64,000 nucleotides of DNA from an uncultured Alsobacter sp. (GCF_945952055.1 NZ_CAMFHB010000014.1:62001-126000), one strand, 5' to 3'. Shown: positions 16,793-27,562, counted from the stretch's first letter. Numbers and translations: made by a program. The notes: generated from the sequence alone by a model not told the origin.

Positions 16793-18016
16793 ATGGCCGG
16801 GACGATCGATCGCAAGCGCGCCGAGCGCCTCCTGCGGGAAGCGGGCCTCGATGCCCTGGTGCTGTTTCAGCCCGAGCACGTGTCCTGGGCCATCGGCACC
16901 CATCCGGGACCCGCGTCGCTGTTCCGCCGCGCCGGTGCCGCGATGGCGATCGTTCCGCGCGACGCCACGCGAGACCTCGTGGCGATCATGCCCGACCTGG
17001 CGGCCGGCGCGGTGCGGCTGGGCTGCGCCGCGTCGCGCGTGGTCTTCCATCCGATCTGGGTCGGCACCGGGTCGGTGCGCCCGCATCGCGCAAACGAGCC
17101 CCTCGCGGCCATCCTGGCCCCGCCGGAGGTGGAGGCCCGGCCCGAGACCTTCGACGCCGAAGCGGCCTTCGCGCTGCTAAGGGCGGAACTGCGCCGGCTG
17201 GGCCTGGCGGAGGGACGGCTCGGGATCGACGCGGGCTTCGTCCCCGCCGCGGATCACGCCCTCCTCGCCTCGGTGCTGAACGACGCCTCGCTCGTCGACG
17301 GCACGGATCCGCTGCGCCGGTTGCGCATGGTCAAGTCCGCGGCCGAGATCGCCAGCCTGCGCACCGCCGCCGCCCTGGGCGAGGCGGGCTACCGGCACGC
17401 CCTGCTGGGCGTCGGGCCGAAGGTCACCCGCGAGGCTCTGTCGGCGCGCTATGCCGAGGGCGTGCGGGCCGAGGCGGCGGGACGGGGCGTCGGGTTCAAC
17501 AGCTTCTGGGACTACATCTCGGTGGGTCCGGACCCGTGGGGCGCCGGACGCCCGGCCGAGCCAGGCGACGTGATCAAGTTCGACCTCGGCACCGTGGTCG
17601 GCGGGCTGTCGTCCGACTTCGCGCGCACGGTCGTCGTGGGCCAACCGTCGCGGGCGGCGCAGGAGCTCCATGCCGCCCTGCTCGCGTCCCTCGAGGCGGG
17701 CCTCGCGCTGTTGCGCCCGGGCGTTCCCCTCGCCGACATCCATGCGGCGATGCTCGACACGGTCCGTAGCGCCGGGGTGCCCGGCTATGCGCGGGGCCAT
17801 TTCGGCCACGGCCTCGGCAACGATCCCTTCAGCGAGCAGTGGCCGTTCATCTCGGCCGACTGCCCGGTCGCGGCGGAGCCGGACATGGTGCTCGCCGTCG
17901 AGGCGCCGTTCTACGTCGACGGGCTCGGTGGATTCATCGTCGAGGACCAGGTGCTGGTGACCGCCGACGGCCACGCCCCGATGACCTTCGCGGACCGGTC
18001 CTTCCGATCGTTCTGA
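16793..18016 (+). CDS. M24-family metallopeptidase (Xaa-Pro dipeptidase-like)
   Basis: A 407-residue two-domain protein: an N-terminal creatinase-like domain (~1-165) and a C-terminal pita-bread domain. All five metal ligands can be placed: Asp in KFDLGTVV, Asp in SSDFARTV, His in GHFGHGLG, Glu in AVEAPFY and Glu in FIVEDQVLV. It should hydrolyse the bond before proline, or a related amide such as creatine, in the cytoplasm. The ATG at 16793 has AGGGG nine bases upstream and is preferred over 16754. It is convergent to the dppF end and next to peptide-transporter genes, suggesting use of imported peptides or amides. Confidence 0.9.
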   Translation: MAGTIDRKRAERLLREAGLDALVLFQPEHVSWAIGTHPGPASLFRRAGAAMAIVPRDATRDLVAIMPDLAAGAVRLGCAASRVVFHPIWVGTGSVRPHRANEPLAAILAPPEVEARPETFDAEAAFALLRAELRRLGLAEGRLGIDAGFVPAADHALLASVLNDASLVDGTDPLRRLRMVKSAAEIASLRTAAALGEAGYRHALLGVGPKVTREALSARYAEGVRAEAAGRGVGFNSFWDYISVGPDPWGAGRPAEPGDVIKFDLGTVVGGLSSDFARTVVVGQPSRAAQELHAALLASLEAGLALLRPGVPLADIHAAMLDTVRSAGVPGYARGHFGHGLGNDPFSEQWPFISADCPVAAEPDMVLAVEAPFYVDGLGGFIVEDQVLVTADGHAPMTFADRSFRSF

Positions 18017-18049
18017 GACCGCTCCGCACGGGGACGCGCGATCCCGGCG

Positions 18050-19995
<1,946 letters not shown>

Positions 19996-19998
19996 GGC

Positions 19999-20874
19999 TC
20001 ACCGCGGTCCGGACAGGCGGGGGTTCAGCGCGTCGTTGAGCGCGTCGCCCAGCGCGTTGAGGGCCAGCACGGTCGCCACGATGGCGAGGCCCGGGACGGC
20101 GCTCAGGTACCAGGCCGTGCGCAGCATCTCGCGGCCCGCGCCGATCATGCTGCCCCAGCTGACCACGTTGGGGTCGCTGAGCCCCAGGAACGAGAGCGCG
20201 GACTCCATGAGGATCGCCGTCGCGACCATCACCGAGGAGGACACGATGAGCGGTGGCAGCGCGTTGGGCAGGATCTCCCGCAGGATGATCCGGGCGTGCC
20301 CGTAGCCGAGGCTGCGCGCCGCCATGACGAAGTCCTTGGACCGCAGGCTCCTGAACTCGGCCCGAACCAGCCGCGCCGTCGAGGGCCAGGTGACACCGCC
20401 GATCGCCAGGACGACGGTGGTGAGCGACGGCTGGGCGACGGCGACGAGCACGACCAGCAGCACGAAGCTCGGCGGGGTCTGGAAGATCTCCACGATCTTG
20501 ACCAGCACCTGGTCGACGCGTCCGCCGAAATAGCCGGCCGTGGCGCCGATGGCGAGGCCGATCGCCACGCCGAGAAGCATCGCCACGATCCCCACCAGCA
20601 GCGACACGCGCCCGCCCCACACGATGCCCGCGGCGACGTCGCGTCCCAGGCTGTCGGTGCCGAGCGGATAGGCCGCGTTCTGCCCCGGCCAGAGCAGCGG
20701 GCGCGCGACCATGGACAGCGGGTCCTCGGGGTAGATCAGGGGCGCCGCGAGAGACAGCACGGCCACGAACAGGAGGAACAGGACCGCCAGGACCCCGGCC
20801 GGATTGGCGAGGAAGGCCCTCAGGGCTCGCCGTCGGCCTGTCGACGGGGGCTGGGTTGTGGCGACCGCCTGCAT
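19999..20874 (-). CDS. dppC: Peptide ABC transporter permease (DppC/OppC type)
   Basis: A 291-residue inner-membrane permease. Residues ~28-50 form the first helix, followed by the OppC-type periplasmic motif YPLGTDSLGRDV, several further helices and the coupling EAA-type loop MAARSLGYGHARIILREILPNALP in essence. SFLGLSDPNVVSWGSMI near the C terminus is typical of the DppC side. The start ATG overlaps the dppB stop (ATGA). The permease pairs with DppB. Confidence 0.92.
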   Translation of the reverse strand: MQAVATTQPPSTGRRRALRAFLANPAGVLAVLFLLFVAVLSLAAPLIYPEDPLSMVARPLLWPGQNAAYPLGTDSLGRDVAAGIVWGGRVSLLVGIVAMLLGVAIGLAIGATAGYFGGRVDQVLVKIVEIFQTPPSFVLLVVLVAVAQPSLTTVVLAIGGVTWPSTARLVRAEFRSLRSKDFVMAARSLGYGHARIILREILPNALPPLIVSSSVMVATAILMESALSFLGLSDPNVVSWGSMIGAGREMLRTAWYLSAVPGLAIVATVLALNALGDALNDALNPRLSGPR

Positions 20875-21860
20875 CACGAGGCCTCGATGCGGGGGTCGAG
20901 CCAGGCCTGCAGCAGGTCGACCAGCATGTTCACGACGATCACGACGATGGAGGAGAGGAACAGCACGCCGAGCAGGACGGCGAAGTCGCGGCGCTGCACC
21001 GCCTCGAAGGCGAGGCGGCCCATACCGGGCCAGGTGAACACCGTCTCCACCACCACCGCCCCGCCGAGCACGCCGCCGACGTGGATGCCTGCCATCGTGG
21101 TCACGGGGATGAGGGCGTTGCGCAGGATGTGGCGCAACGCCAGCCCCGCGCCGCCGACGCCCTTGGCGCGGGCGGTGCGGACGAAGTCGAGCTCGGAGAC
21201 CTCCAGCACGGACGCCCGCGTCAGGCGCGCGTAGATGGCGACGTAGAAGAGCGCCAGGGTGGTCGCCGGCAGCACGAGGTGGCGCAGCCTGTCGAGCAGG
21301 AGATCCACGCCCGTGAGGCCCGATGCGATGGTTTCCGACCCGCCGCTGGGCAGCCAGCCGAGCTTCACCGAGAAGGCGACGATGAGCATCAGCCCGATCC
21401 AAAAGCCGGGCAGCGAATAGAGCAGCAGCGCCACGACGGACAGCACGCGGTCGGGCCAGCGCCCGGCGCACAGCGCCATCACGTAGCCGGCCGTCACGCC
21501 GACCACGAACGCGACGACGAGCGCCGACGCCATCAGCGCGACGGTCACCGGCAGCCTCTGCAGGATGAGGTCCGTGACGGGCATGTTGTAGCGGGGCGAG
21601 AAGCCGAGGCTGCCCTGGGCCAGCCCCAGGAGATAGTTCTTCAGCTGGATGAGCACGGGCAGGTCGAGGCCGAAGCGCGCCCTCAGCTGGCGCATGAGCT
21701 CCTCGGTGGCCGCGCCCGACTCGCCCGCCAGCACGTCGGCCGCATCCCCCGGCGCCAGGCGCAGCAGGAAGAAGTTGAGCACGACGATCGCCAGGATGGT
21801 CGGCACGGCCGCCACGGCATTGCGTCGGAGGGTGGCCAGGATGCGTTGGAAGGACGTCAT
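20874..21860 (-). CDS. dppB: Peptide ABC transporter permease (DppB/OppB type)
   Basis: A 328-residue membrane protein with six predicted helices. The N-terminal LRLAPGDAADVL, the segment ARFGLDLPVLIQLKNYL and the coupling loop DFVRTARAKGVGGAGLALRHILRNALIP region identify the DppB/OppB family; ETVFTWPGMGRLAFEAV is near the C terminus. It is the first gene of the leftward dppBCDF-like operon. The sequence before the ATG is pyrimidine-rich and lacks a clear Shine-Dalgarno. The FadB-like gene ends 88 bp upstream on the same strand, so read-through is possible. Confidence 0.92.
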   Translation of the reverse strand: MTSFQRILATLRRNAVAAVPTILAIVVLNFFLLRLAPGDAADVLAGESGAATEELMRQLRARFGLDLPVLIQLKNYLLGLAQGSLGFSPRYNMPVTDLILQRLPVTVALMASALVVAFVVGVTAGYVMALCAGRWPDRVLSVVALLLYSLPGFWIGLMLIVAFSVKLGWLPSGGSETIASGLTGVDLLLDRLRHLVLPATTLALFYVAIYARLTRASVLEVSELDFVRTARAKGVGGAGLALRHILRNALIPVTTMAGIHVGGVLGGAVVVETVFTWPGMGRLAFEAVQRRDFAVLLGVLFLSSIVVIVVNMLVDLLQAWLDPRIEAS

Positions 21861-21948
21861 CGGAAGGGGAAACGGGGGTCGTCGGCGTGGAAAGGTCGCA
21901 TCTCGGGCGCGACCTGTCCAACGCCAATCGGCGCGGGCGGACGAGCCC

Positions 21949-24027
21949 TCAGTTCAGGGAGGCAAGCTTCGCGCCGCTTTTCACGAGCTCGTCGAGCAGC
22001 GCCGGGACGCGCCACGACAGCGGGTCTTCCTTGGCGAGGCGGGCGAGATCGTCGCGGACGGCGGCGAGGCCCCAGCGGTCGGCGAGATGCATGGGGCCGC
22101 CGCGCCAGCGCGGGAAGCCGTAGCCGTGAACCATCACGAGATCGATGTCGGACGGCTTGCGCGCGATGCCCTCGGCCAGGATGTCGAAGCCCTCGGCCAT
22201 CATCGCCAGCATGGCCCGCCGCGCGATCTCCTCGGCCTCGAAGACGCGCCGGGTCACGCCGGCGTCGGCCGAGGTGCGCTCGACCAGGGCGACCACGTCG
22301 GCGGACGGGCGGCGCGCCGTGCCCTCGTAGTCGTACCAGCCCGCCCCCGACTTGCGGCCGAGGCGCTTCAGGTCCTCGACCATCCGGTCTGCGATGGCGA
22401 TGTAGCGGATCCCCGGCTTGTCCTTCAGGTTCTTCCGCTTGCGGTTGGCATAGGCGATGTCGAGCCCCGACAGGTCCTGGACCGCATAGGGCCCCATCGC
22501 CATGCCGAACTGCTCCAGGGCCGTGTCGACCGCGGCCGGCGTGGCGCCCTCGAGCAGCAGGATGTCCGTCGTCTGGCGATAGCGGGTTAGGATGCGGTTG
22601 CCGATGAAGCCGTCGCAGACGCCGGCCTCGACGGCGATCTTGCCCAGCTTGCGGGCGAGGCCGAAGGCGGAGGCGAGCGTGTGGGACGAGGTGCGACGGG
22701 CCCGGATGACCTCCAGAAGCTTCATCACGTGGGCCGGCGCGAAGAAGTGGAGGCCCAGGAAGCGCGAGGGCTCGGGCAGGGTCTCGGCGATAGCGTCGAC
22801 GTCCAGGTAGGACGTGTTGGTGGCGATCAGCGTGGTGGCGGGAAGCCCGGCCCCCAGGCGTGCGAACACCGCCCTCTTCACCGCGAGATCCTCGAACACG
22901 GCCTCGATGGCGAGGTCGACCGGCGGCAGCGGCGTGTCGGGCCCGTGCAGGAAGGCGAAACCCTCCGCCTGCTTGCGCTGAGCCGAGTCCGCGTCGGTCT
23001 TGCCGCGCTTCACGGCGTCGGCGAACAGGGCGGCCACGTTCGTGCGGGCGCGGCCGACCGCGGCCTCGTCGTTCTCCAGCACCGTGACGTGCAGGCCGAT
23101 CCCCGAGAGCGCGTAGGCGATGGCGGCGCCCATCGTCCCGCCGCCGACCACCAGCGCCGTCTTCAGCGCGGCCGGCGTCAGCGCGGCGAGGTCCTTGGGC
23201 GCGCCCGCGCCCCGCTCGGCGAAGAAGACATGCCGCAGCGCGGCCGCCTGCTCGCCCTTGCGCAGGTCGAGGAAGGTCTGGCGCTCGCGGGCAAGACCGT
23301 CCGCCAGGGGGACGGCGGCCGCGGCCTCGACGAGGTCGATGGCGCGCTGCGGCGCGATCTGTCCGCGCATGCGGCTGGCGGCCTGGGCCCGGGCCCGCGA
23401 GACGGCATCCGCATCGGCGGCCGGAGCCGGCGACGCGTCCACCGCCGGGCGTGCCAGGAGAGCGGGATCGAGGGCCAGGGCGGCCGCGACGACGTCGTCT
23501 TCCACGCCGTCCACGATGCCCAGCGACAGGGCTTCGGCGGCGCGGACCAGACGACCCTCGGAGATGAGCGACACCGCCGCGGCGAGGCCGACGAGACGGG
23601 GCAGGCGCTGGGTGCCGCCGGCGCCCGGCACCACGCCGAGCGTGACCTCGGGAAGGCCGAGCTGGGCGGAGGGATGGGCCACGCGCGCGCGGCAGGCGAG
23701 CGCGATCTCGAGGCCGCCTCCCAGCGCCACGCCGTTGATGGCGGCGACGACCGGCAGGTCCATGAGCTGCAGGAGCACGTCCGGCAGGTGCGGCTCCATC
23801 GGCGGCAGGTCGAACTCGCGGGCGTCCGCCCCCGCGACGAAGGCGCGCCCGGCCCCGGTCAGCACCACGCGCCGGATCGCTCCCGACACCAGGCCGGCCC
23901 GCGCCTCGGCCGCCGCCGCGAGGAGCCCCGCGCGAACCGCCTGCGACACGACGTTGACCGGCGGATTGTCGATCGTGACCAGGAGCGCGTCGCCGCGGCG
24001 CTCGGTGCGAACCGGCTGATCGGTCAT
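21949..24027 (-). CDS. Bifunctional enoyl-CoA hydratase / 3-hydroxyacyl-CoA dehydrogenase
   Basis: A 692-residue multifunctional beta-oxidation enzyme in the peroxisomal L-bifunctional arrangement. The N-terminal crotonase domain (~1-190) has GVALGGGLEIALACRARVA (oxyanion hole) and LGLPEVTLGVVPGAGGTQRL with the catalytic Glu. The Rossmann domain starts at LVVGGGTMGAAIA (~305), with IATNTSYLDVDAIA and FLGLHFFAPAHVMKLLEVI, the 3HCDH signature. Two C-terminal 3HCDH domains follow. It hydrates trans-enoyl-CoA and oxidises the product with NAD. There is no partner thiolase next to it, so this may serve a specialised acyl chain rather than the main fatty-acid pathway. Confidence 0.93.
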   Translation of the reverse strand: MTDQPVRTERRGDALLVTIDNPPVNVVSQAVRAGLLAAAAEARAGLVSGAIRRVVLTGAGRAFVAGADAREFDLPPMEPHLPDVLLQLMDLPVVAAINGVALGGGLEIALACRARVAHPSAQLGLPEVTLGVVPGAGGTQRLPRLVGLAAAVSLISEGRLVRAAEALSLGIVDGVEDDVVAAALALDPALLARPAVDASPAPAADADAVSRARAQAASRMRGQIAPQRAIDLVEAAAAVPLADGLARERQTFLDLRKGEQAAALRHVFFAERGAGAPKDLAALTPAALKTALVVGGGTMGAAIAYALSGIGLHVTVLENDEAAVGRARTNVAALFADAVKRGKTDADSAQRKQAEGFAFLHGPDTPLPPVDLAIEAVFEDLAVKRAVFARLGAGLPATTLIATNTSYLDVDAIAETLPEPSRFLGLHFFAPAHVMKLLEVIRARRTSSHTLASAFGLARKLGKIAVEAGVCDGFIGNRILTRYRQTTDILLLEGATPAAVDTALEQFGMAMGPYAVQDLSGLDIAYANRKRKNLKDKPGIRYIAIADRMVEDLKRLGRKSGAGWYDYEGTARRPSADVVALVERTSADAGVTRRVFEAEEIARRAMLAMMAEGFDILAEGIARKPSDIDLVMVHGYGFPRWRGGPMHLADRWGLAAVRDDLARLAKEDPLSWRVPALLDELVKSGAKLASLN

Positions 24028-24259
24028 GACCCTCAAACTCCCTGCGCCGCGAAGGAGGTGTCGTGCGCGGCGATTGCGTCCGGGTGCTGTGTAGCAGATC
24101 CCGCCCGGTGGAAAAGTCGGCAGAAAGAGGGCCGCCCCAGACTCAGATGTGTGAATCCGCACTCCCGGCCCGGCAAGCCCCGTGCGAGCCTGCGCGCGTG
24201 GTTGTCCTCGCCGTCCAGCGGCCGGCCGGTGGGGTCAGAAAAAGCGTCGCGAGGGGTTC

Positions 24260-24934
24260 ATGTCCGTCCTGCAGATGTTTGCGTCCACCCTGATCACAGG
24301 CTTTGCACGCGTCGTCACCGGCGTCCGCCCCGACTGGCGGGGGACGCTTCCCGACGCCAGCCAGCGCATCTACTTCGCCAACCATGCCAGCCACGGCGAT
24401 TTCGTGCTGATCTGGTCGGTGCTGCCCAAGCCCCTGCGCGACCGGACGCGGCCCGTGGCGGGTGCCGACTACTGGGAGAAGGACCGCCTGCGCCACTTCA
24501 TCGGGACGGAGGTGTTCCGCGCCGTCCTGATCGACCGGGTCGCCTCGGCCCGCAAGGAGGACCCCCTGTCGGTGATGTCGCGCGCGCTGGGCGAGGGCGA
24601 CAGCCTCATCCTGTTTCCGGAGGGGACCCGCAACACCACGGAGGAGACGCTGCTGCCCTTCCGTTCGGGCCTCTACAACCTGGCGGCAAAGCACCCCGAC
24701 GTGGCGCTGGTTCCGACCTGGATCGACAACATCTCGCGCGTCCTGCCCAAGGGCGAGGTGCTGCCCGTGCCGCTGCTGTGCAGCGTGACCTTCGGCGAGC
24801 CCCTGCGCCTGCAGCCCGGCGAGGACCGCCACGTCTTCCTCGATCGGGCCCGAGCGGCTCTCCTGGCGCTTTCGGGGCGCCAGGATGCCCATCCGGCTCC
24901 CGTTCCGCTCGACGGACAGCCCCATGCCGCGTGA
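24260..24934 (+). CDS. Lysophospholipid / 1-acylglycerol-3-phosphate acyltransferase (PlsC-like)
   Basis: A 224-residue acyltransferase acting at the cytoplasmic membrane face. The H-x4-D catalytic motif is NHASHGD (His42, Asp47) and the second block is LFPEGTRN (~119-125). The ATG at 24260 directly follows GAGGGG. It is the first of four tightly spaced rightward genes (acyltransferase, CdsA-like, CDP-alcohol transferase, PlcP-like). The first two overlap by about 11 bases. The set looks like a self-contained route from lysophosphatidate to a phospholipid headgroup. Whether it makes a bulk or a special lipid cannot be told. Confidence 0.88.
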   Translation: MSVLQMFASTLITGFARVVTGVRPDWRGTLPDASQRIYFANHASHGDFVLIWSVLPKPLRDRTRPVAGADYWEKDRLRHFIGTEVFRAVLIDRVASARKEDPLSVMSRALGEGDSLILFPEGTRNTTEETLLPFRSGLYNLAAKHPDVALVPTWIDNISRVLPKGEVLPVPLLCSVTFGEPLRLQPGEDRHVFLDRARAALLALSGRQDAHPAPVPLDGQPHAA

Positions 24935-25856
24935 GACGCTCATCCTTTTCGCCGGCGTCGTCGGCGTGCTGGTGTTCGCCAGTGCCGTGGGTGCGATCCT
25001 CAAGGCCAGGTCCGGGGGGGACCCGTCGCCCACCGTCGACAACCTCAACGCCCGGGTGAAGGCCTGGTGGGTGATGGTGGCCCTGCTGGGCGCCGCCATC
25101 GCCTTCGGCAAGGCGGCCGTCGTCGTGCTCTACGCGATGGCGTCGTTCTTCGCGCTGCGGGAGTTCATCACGCTCACCGACACGCGCCGCGGCGACCATT
25201 GGGCGCTGCTGGTGGCCTTCTTCGTGGCCCTGCCGGTGCAATACTGGCTGGTCTGGACCAACTGGTACGGCCTGTTCGCCGTGTTCATCCCGGTCTACGG
25301 CTTCCTGCTCATGCCGGCGATCGCGGCGCTGCGGCAGGACACGTCGGACTTCCTCACGCGCGTCGCGGCGCAGCAATGGGCGCTGATGATCTGCGTCTAC
25401 TGCGCCAGCCATGTGCCGGCGCTGCTCACCCTCGAGATTCCCGGCTACGAGGGCCGGCAGGTGCTGCTCGTCGCCTTCCTGATCATCGTGGTGCAGGGCT
25501 CCGACGTGCTGCAATACGTCTTCGGCAAGCTCTACGGCCGCCACAAGGTGGCGCCGCTGCTGTCGCCCTCCAAGACGTGGGAAGGCCTGGTGGGCGGCGT
25601 GCTGTCGGCCACGCTGCTCGGCGCCGCCCTGTGGTGGATCACGCCGTTCACGCCCTGGCAGGCCGGCCTGCTGGCCTTCGTGATCTGCGTCATGGGCTTT
25701 CTCGGCGGGCTCGTCATGTCCGGGATCAAGCGCGACCGCGGCGTGAAGGACTGGGGCCACATGATCGCCGGCCACGGCGGCGTGCTCGACCGCATCGACA
25801 GCATCGTCTTCTCCGCCCCGATCTTCTTCCACCTCACCCGCTACTGGTGGACCTGA
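24924..25856 (+). CDS. Phosphatidate cytidylyltransferase (CdsA-like)
   Basis: A 310-residue polytopic membrane protein (seven or eight helices) that should convert phosphatidate and CTP to CDP-diacylglycerol. The PROSITE-type CdsA signature is complete near the C terminus: SGIKRDRGVKDWG, then GHGGVLDRIDS with its conserved Lys-Asp and Asp-Arg-Ile-Asp. SPSKTWEGLVGG, another family block, precedes it. The start at 24924 overlaps the acyltransferase gene; 24885 is an alternative that adds 13 residues. In pairing with an adjacent CDP-alcohol transferase it resembles YnbB/YnbA of Escherichia coli. A housekeeping cdsA is expected elsewhere. Confidence 0.9.
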   Translation: MPRETLILFAGVVGVLVFASAVGAILKARSGGDPSPTVDNLNARVKAWWVMVALLGAAIAFGKAAVVVLYAMASFFALREFITLTDTRRGDHWALLVAFFVALPVQYWLVWTNWYGLFAVFIPVYGFLLMPAIAALRQDTSDFLTRVAAQQWALMICVYCASHVPALLTLEIPGYEGRQVLLVAFLIIVVQGSDVLQYVFGKLYGRHKVAPLLSPSKTWEGLVGGVLSATLLGAALWWITPFTPWQAGLLAFVICVMGFLGGLVMSGIKRDRGVKDWGHMIAGHGGVLDRIDSIVFSAPIFFHLTRYWWT

Positions 25857-25866
25857 GGAGAGCCCC

Positions 25867-26490
25867 ATGTCCGCCGACACGTCCTCCCGCCGCCCGCTCG
25901 CCAGCCGCGGCAGCGCTTTCGCCCGCAAGGCCGTGGCGCTGCTCCTGAAGACGTCCGTCACGCCGAACCAGATCTCCGTGGCCAGCGTGGCGATCGCGGC
26001 GCTGGGCGCGGCGGCCCTCGCCGCGGCGCCGCGCTGGCCGGCGCTGTTCCTGCTCGCGGCGCTCGCGGTGCAGCTTCGCCTCGTGTGCAACCTCCTGGAC
26101 GGGATGGTCGCGGTCGAGGGTGGGCGCGGCACGCCGGTCGGCGCGCTCTACAACGAAGTGCCGGACCGGGTGGCCGATACCCTGTTCCTCGTCGCCTGGG
26201 GCTGGGCCGCGGGCATCCCGTCGCTCGGCTGGGCCGCGGCGCTGGCCGCCGCCCTAACGGCCTATCTGCGCGTCCTGGGCGGAGCGCTTGGGCAGAAGCA
26301 GGACTTCCGCGGCCCCATGGCCAAGCAGCACCGCATGGCACTGCTCACGGCGACCTGCGTCGTGTCGCTGGTCGAGCACCTCGCGCTGGGCTCAGGCTGG
26401 GCGCTCCAGGCGGGCCTGTGGATCGTCGCGCTGGGCAGTCTCGCGACCTGCGTCACCCGCACGCGCGCCATCGCCGACAGAATCGGCTGA
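25867..26490 (+). CDS. CDP-alcohol phosphatidyltransferase with atypical active-site motif
   Basis: A 207-residue membrane protein in the CDP-alcohol phosphotransferase position, 10 bp after the CdsA-like gene with GAGGAG ahead of the ATG. The normal motif is D-x2-D-G-x2-A-R-x8-G-x3-D-x3-D. Here the aligned segment runs NLLDGMVAVE (residues ~75-84) to GALYNEVPD (~91-99): the first and third Asp are Asn and the Arg is Val, while the second and fourth Asp are kept. The spacing is exact, so it is a true family member, but metal binding is likely altered. It would transfer a phosphatidyl group from CDP-diacylglycerol to an unknown alcohol. Confidence 0.82.
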   Translation: MSADTSSRRPLASRGSAFARKAVALLLKTSVTPNQISVASVAIAALGAAALAAAPRWPALFLLAALAVQLRLVCNLLDGMVAVEGGRGTPVGALYNEVPDRVADTLFLVAWGWAAGIPSLGWAAALAAALTAYLRVLGGALGQKQDFRGPMAKQHRMALLTATCVVSLVEHLALGSGWALQAGLWIVALGSLATCVTRTRAIADRIG

Positions 26491-26492
26491 CG

Positions 26493-26510
26493 CTGTCACA
26501 CCGCTGCAAG
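26493..26510 (+). promoter_or_regulatory. Candidate Pho box before the PlcP-like gene
   Basis: CTGTCAC (26493-26499), four bases ACCG, then CTGCAAG (26504-26510). The first repeat matches the PhoB half-site CTGTCAT/C fully and the second in four of seven positions, with the exact 7-4-7 geometry. It begins two bases after the stop of the CDP-alcohol transferase gene, 45 bp before the PlcP-like ATG. Confidence 0.5.
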
Positions 26511-26555
26511 ACAAATCGGCTTGAACGGCTCGGACTCGCCCTGTCAGGAGCCTCC

Positions 26556-27362
26556 ATGGCCGACCGACCCGCCCTGGACGTACGGACCCTGTTCATCTCC
26601 GACGTCCACCTCGGCACCAAGGGGTGCCAGCCCGACCTGCTTCTCGATTTCCTCAAGCATTGCGAGGCGGACACGATCTACCTCGTGGGCGACATCGTCG
26701 ACGGATGGCGCCTGAAGTCGTCCTGGTTCTGGCCGCAGCTGCACAACGACGTCGTGCAGAAGCTGCTGCGCAAGGTGCGCAAGGGCGGGCGCATCGTCTA
26801 CGTGCCGGGCAACCACGACGAGTTCCTGCGCGACTATGCGGGCTCGAACTTCGGCGGCATCGAGATCGTCGAGGAGACGATCCATCGCACGGCCGACGGA
26901 CGCAGCGTGCTGGTGCTGCACGGCGACAAGTTCGACGTCGTCGTGCGCCACATGCGCTGGCTGGCGCTGCTCGGCGACCAGGCCTACGACTTCGCCATCT
27001 GGCTGAGCGTCCACATCAGCCGCCTGCGCCGCAGGCTCGGGCTGCCCTACTGGTCGTTCTCGGCCTGGAGCAAGCACAAGGTGAAGCGCGCCGTCAGCTT
27101 CATCGGCGCCTTCGAGGACGCCGTCGCCGCCGAGGCGCGGAAGGCCGGCGCGGACGTCGTGGTCTGCGGCCACATCCATCACCCGGTCATGAAGACGATC
27201 GACGGGATCGACTACGTGAACACGGGGGACTGGGTGGAATCCTGCTCGGCCGTGGTCGAGCACCATGACGGCCGCCTCGAGCTCATCCGCTGGACGAGCC
27301 TGATGCCGGCCCGCACGCGCGAGGACCACGCCGAGACCGCAGCCGTCCCCGCCGCGGCCTGA
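26556..27362 (+). CDS. plcP: PlcP-like metallophosphoesterase (UDP-2,3-diacylglucosamine diphosphatase family)
   Basis: A 268-residue calcineurin-like phosphoesterase. Metal ligands are all visible: Asp16 and His18 in FISDVHLG, Asp46 in VGDIVDGW, Asn86-His87-Asp88 in PGNHDEF, His122 in LHGDKFD and the pair in GHIHHP (~206-208). This family is generically annotated LpxH-like, but the form found in Sinorhizobium and Agrobacterium, PlcP, removes phospholipid headgroups to give diacylglycerol during phosphate limitation. Its place after lipid-synthesis genes, beside GT4 and GT21 lipid glycosyltransferases and behind a candidate Pho box, favours PlcP here. AGGAG lies five bases before the ATG. An LpxH/LpxI role is the alternative. 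Confidence 0.78.
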   Translation: MADRPALDVRTLFISDVHLGTKGCQPDLLLDFLKHCEADTIYLVGDIVDGWRLKSSWFWPQLHNDVVQKLLRKVRKGGRIVYVPGNHDEFLRDYAGSNFGGIEIVEETIHRTADGRSVLVLHGDKFDVVVRHMRWLALLGDQAYDFAIWLSVHISRLRRRLGLPYWSFSAWSKHKVKRAVSFIGAFEDAVAAEARKAGADVVVCGHIHHPVMKTIDGIDYVNTGDWVESCSAVVEHHDGRLELIRWTSLMPARTREDHAETAAVPAAA

Positions 27363-27546
27363 GAGCTTGTAAATCAATCCCCCCGGTGCGGTGTAGCATC
27401 CGACTTCTCCAGCCCGCGACCACCTCTCCGCCGTCCTGCCCGGGCATCCACGACTTTGGCTGGGGTCATCCTGAAGTCGTGGGTGGCCGGGCCCGGCCAT
27501 GACGCGGGGGGGTGCCAGCTGGACTACGGAACGATTCACAAGCTCT
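27362..27546 (-). repeat. Dispersed MITE-like intergenic repeat, copy B (inverted relative to copy A)
   Basis: About 185 bp between the PlcP-like and GT4 genes. Terminal inverted repeats are AGAGCTTGTAAATC (27362-27375) and GATTCACAAGCTCT (27533-27546), matching in 13 of 14 positions. The interior aligns, on the opposite strand, with copy A at 13991-14192: shared stretches include CCACGACTT, GCCCGGGCATCCACGACTT, GGGTGGCCGGGC and GCCAGCTGGAC. The left end abuts the stop codon of the PlcP-like gene (27360-27362). No open reading frame of its own. It may act as a transcription or mRNA-stability boundary between convergent genes. Confidence 0.78.
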
Positions 27547-27562
27547 GAGCAGCGGGTTCGTT

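Noticed and set aside
13998-17180. Open frame of about 1060 codons on the plus strand
   Set aside because: It spans the repeat and runs antisense to the binding-protein and VOC genes; no domain is visible.
24885-24923. Earlier ATG for the CdsA-like gene
   Set aside because: It would add 13 polar residues and a larger overlap with the acyltransferase gene; kept only as an alternative.
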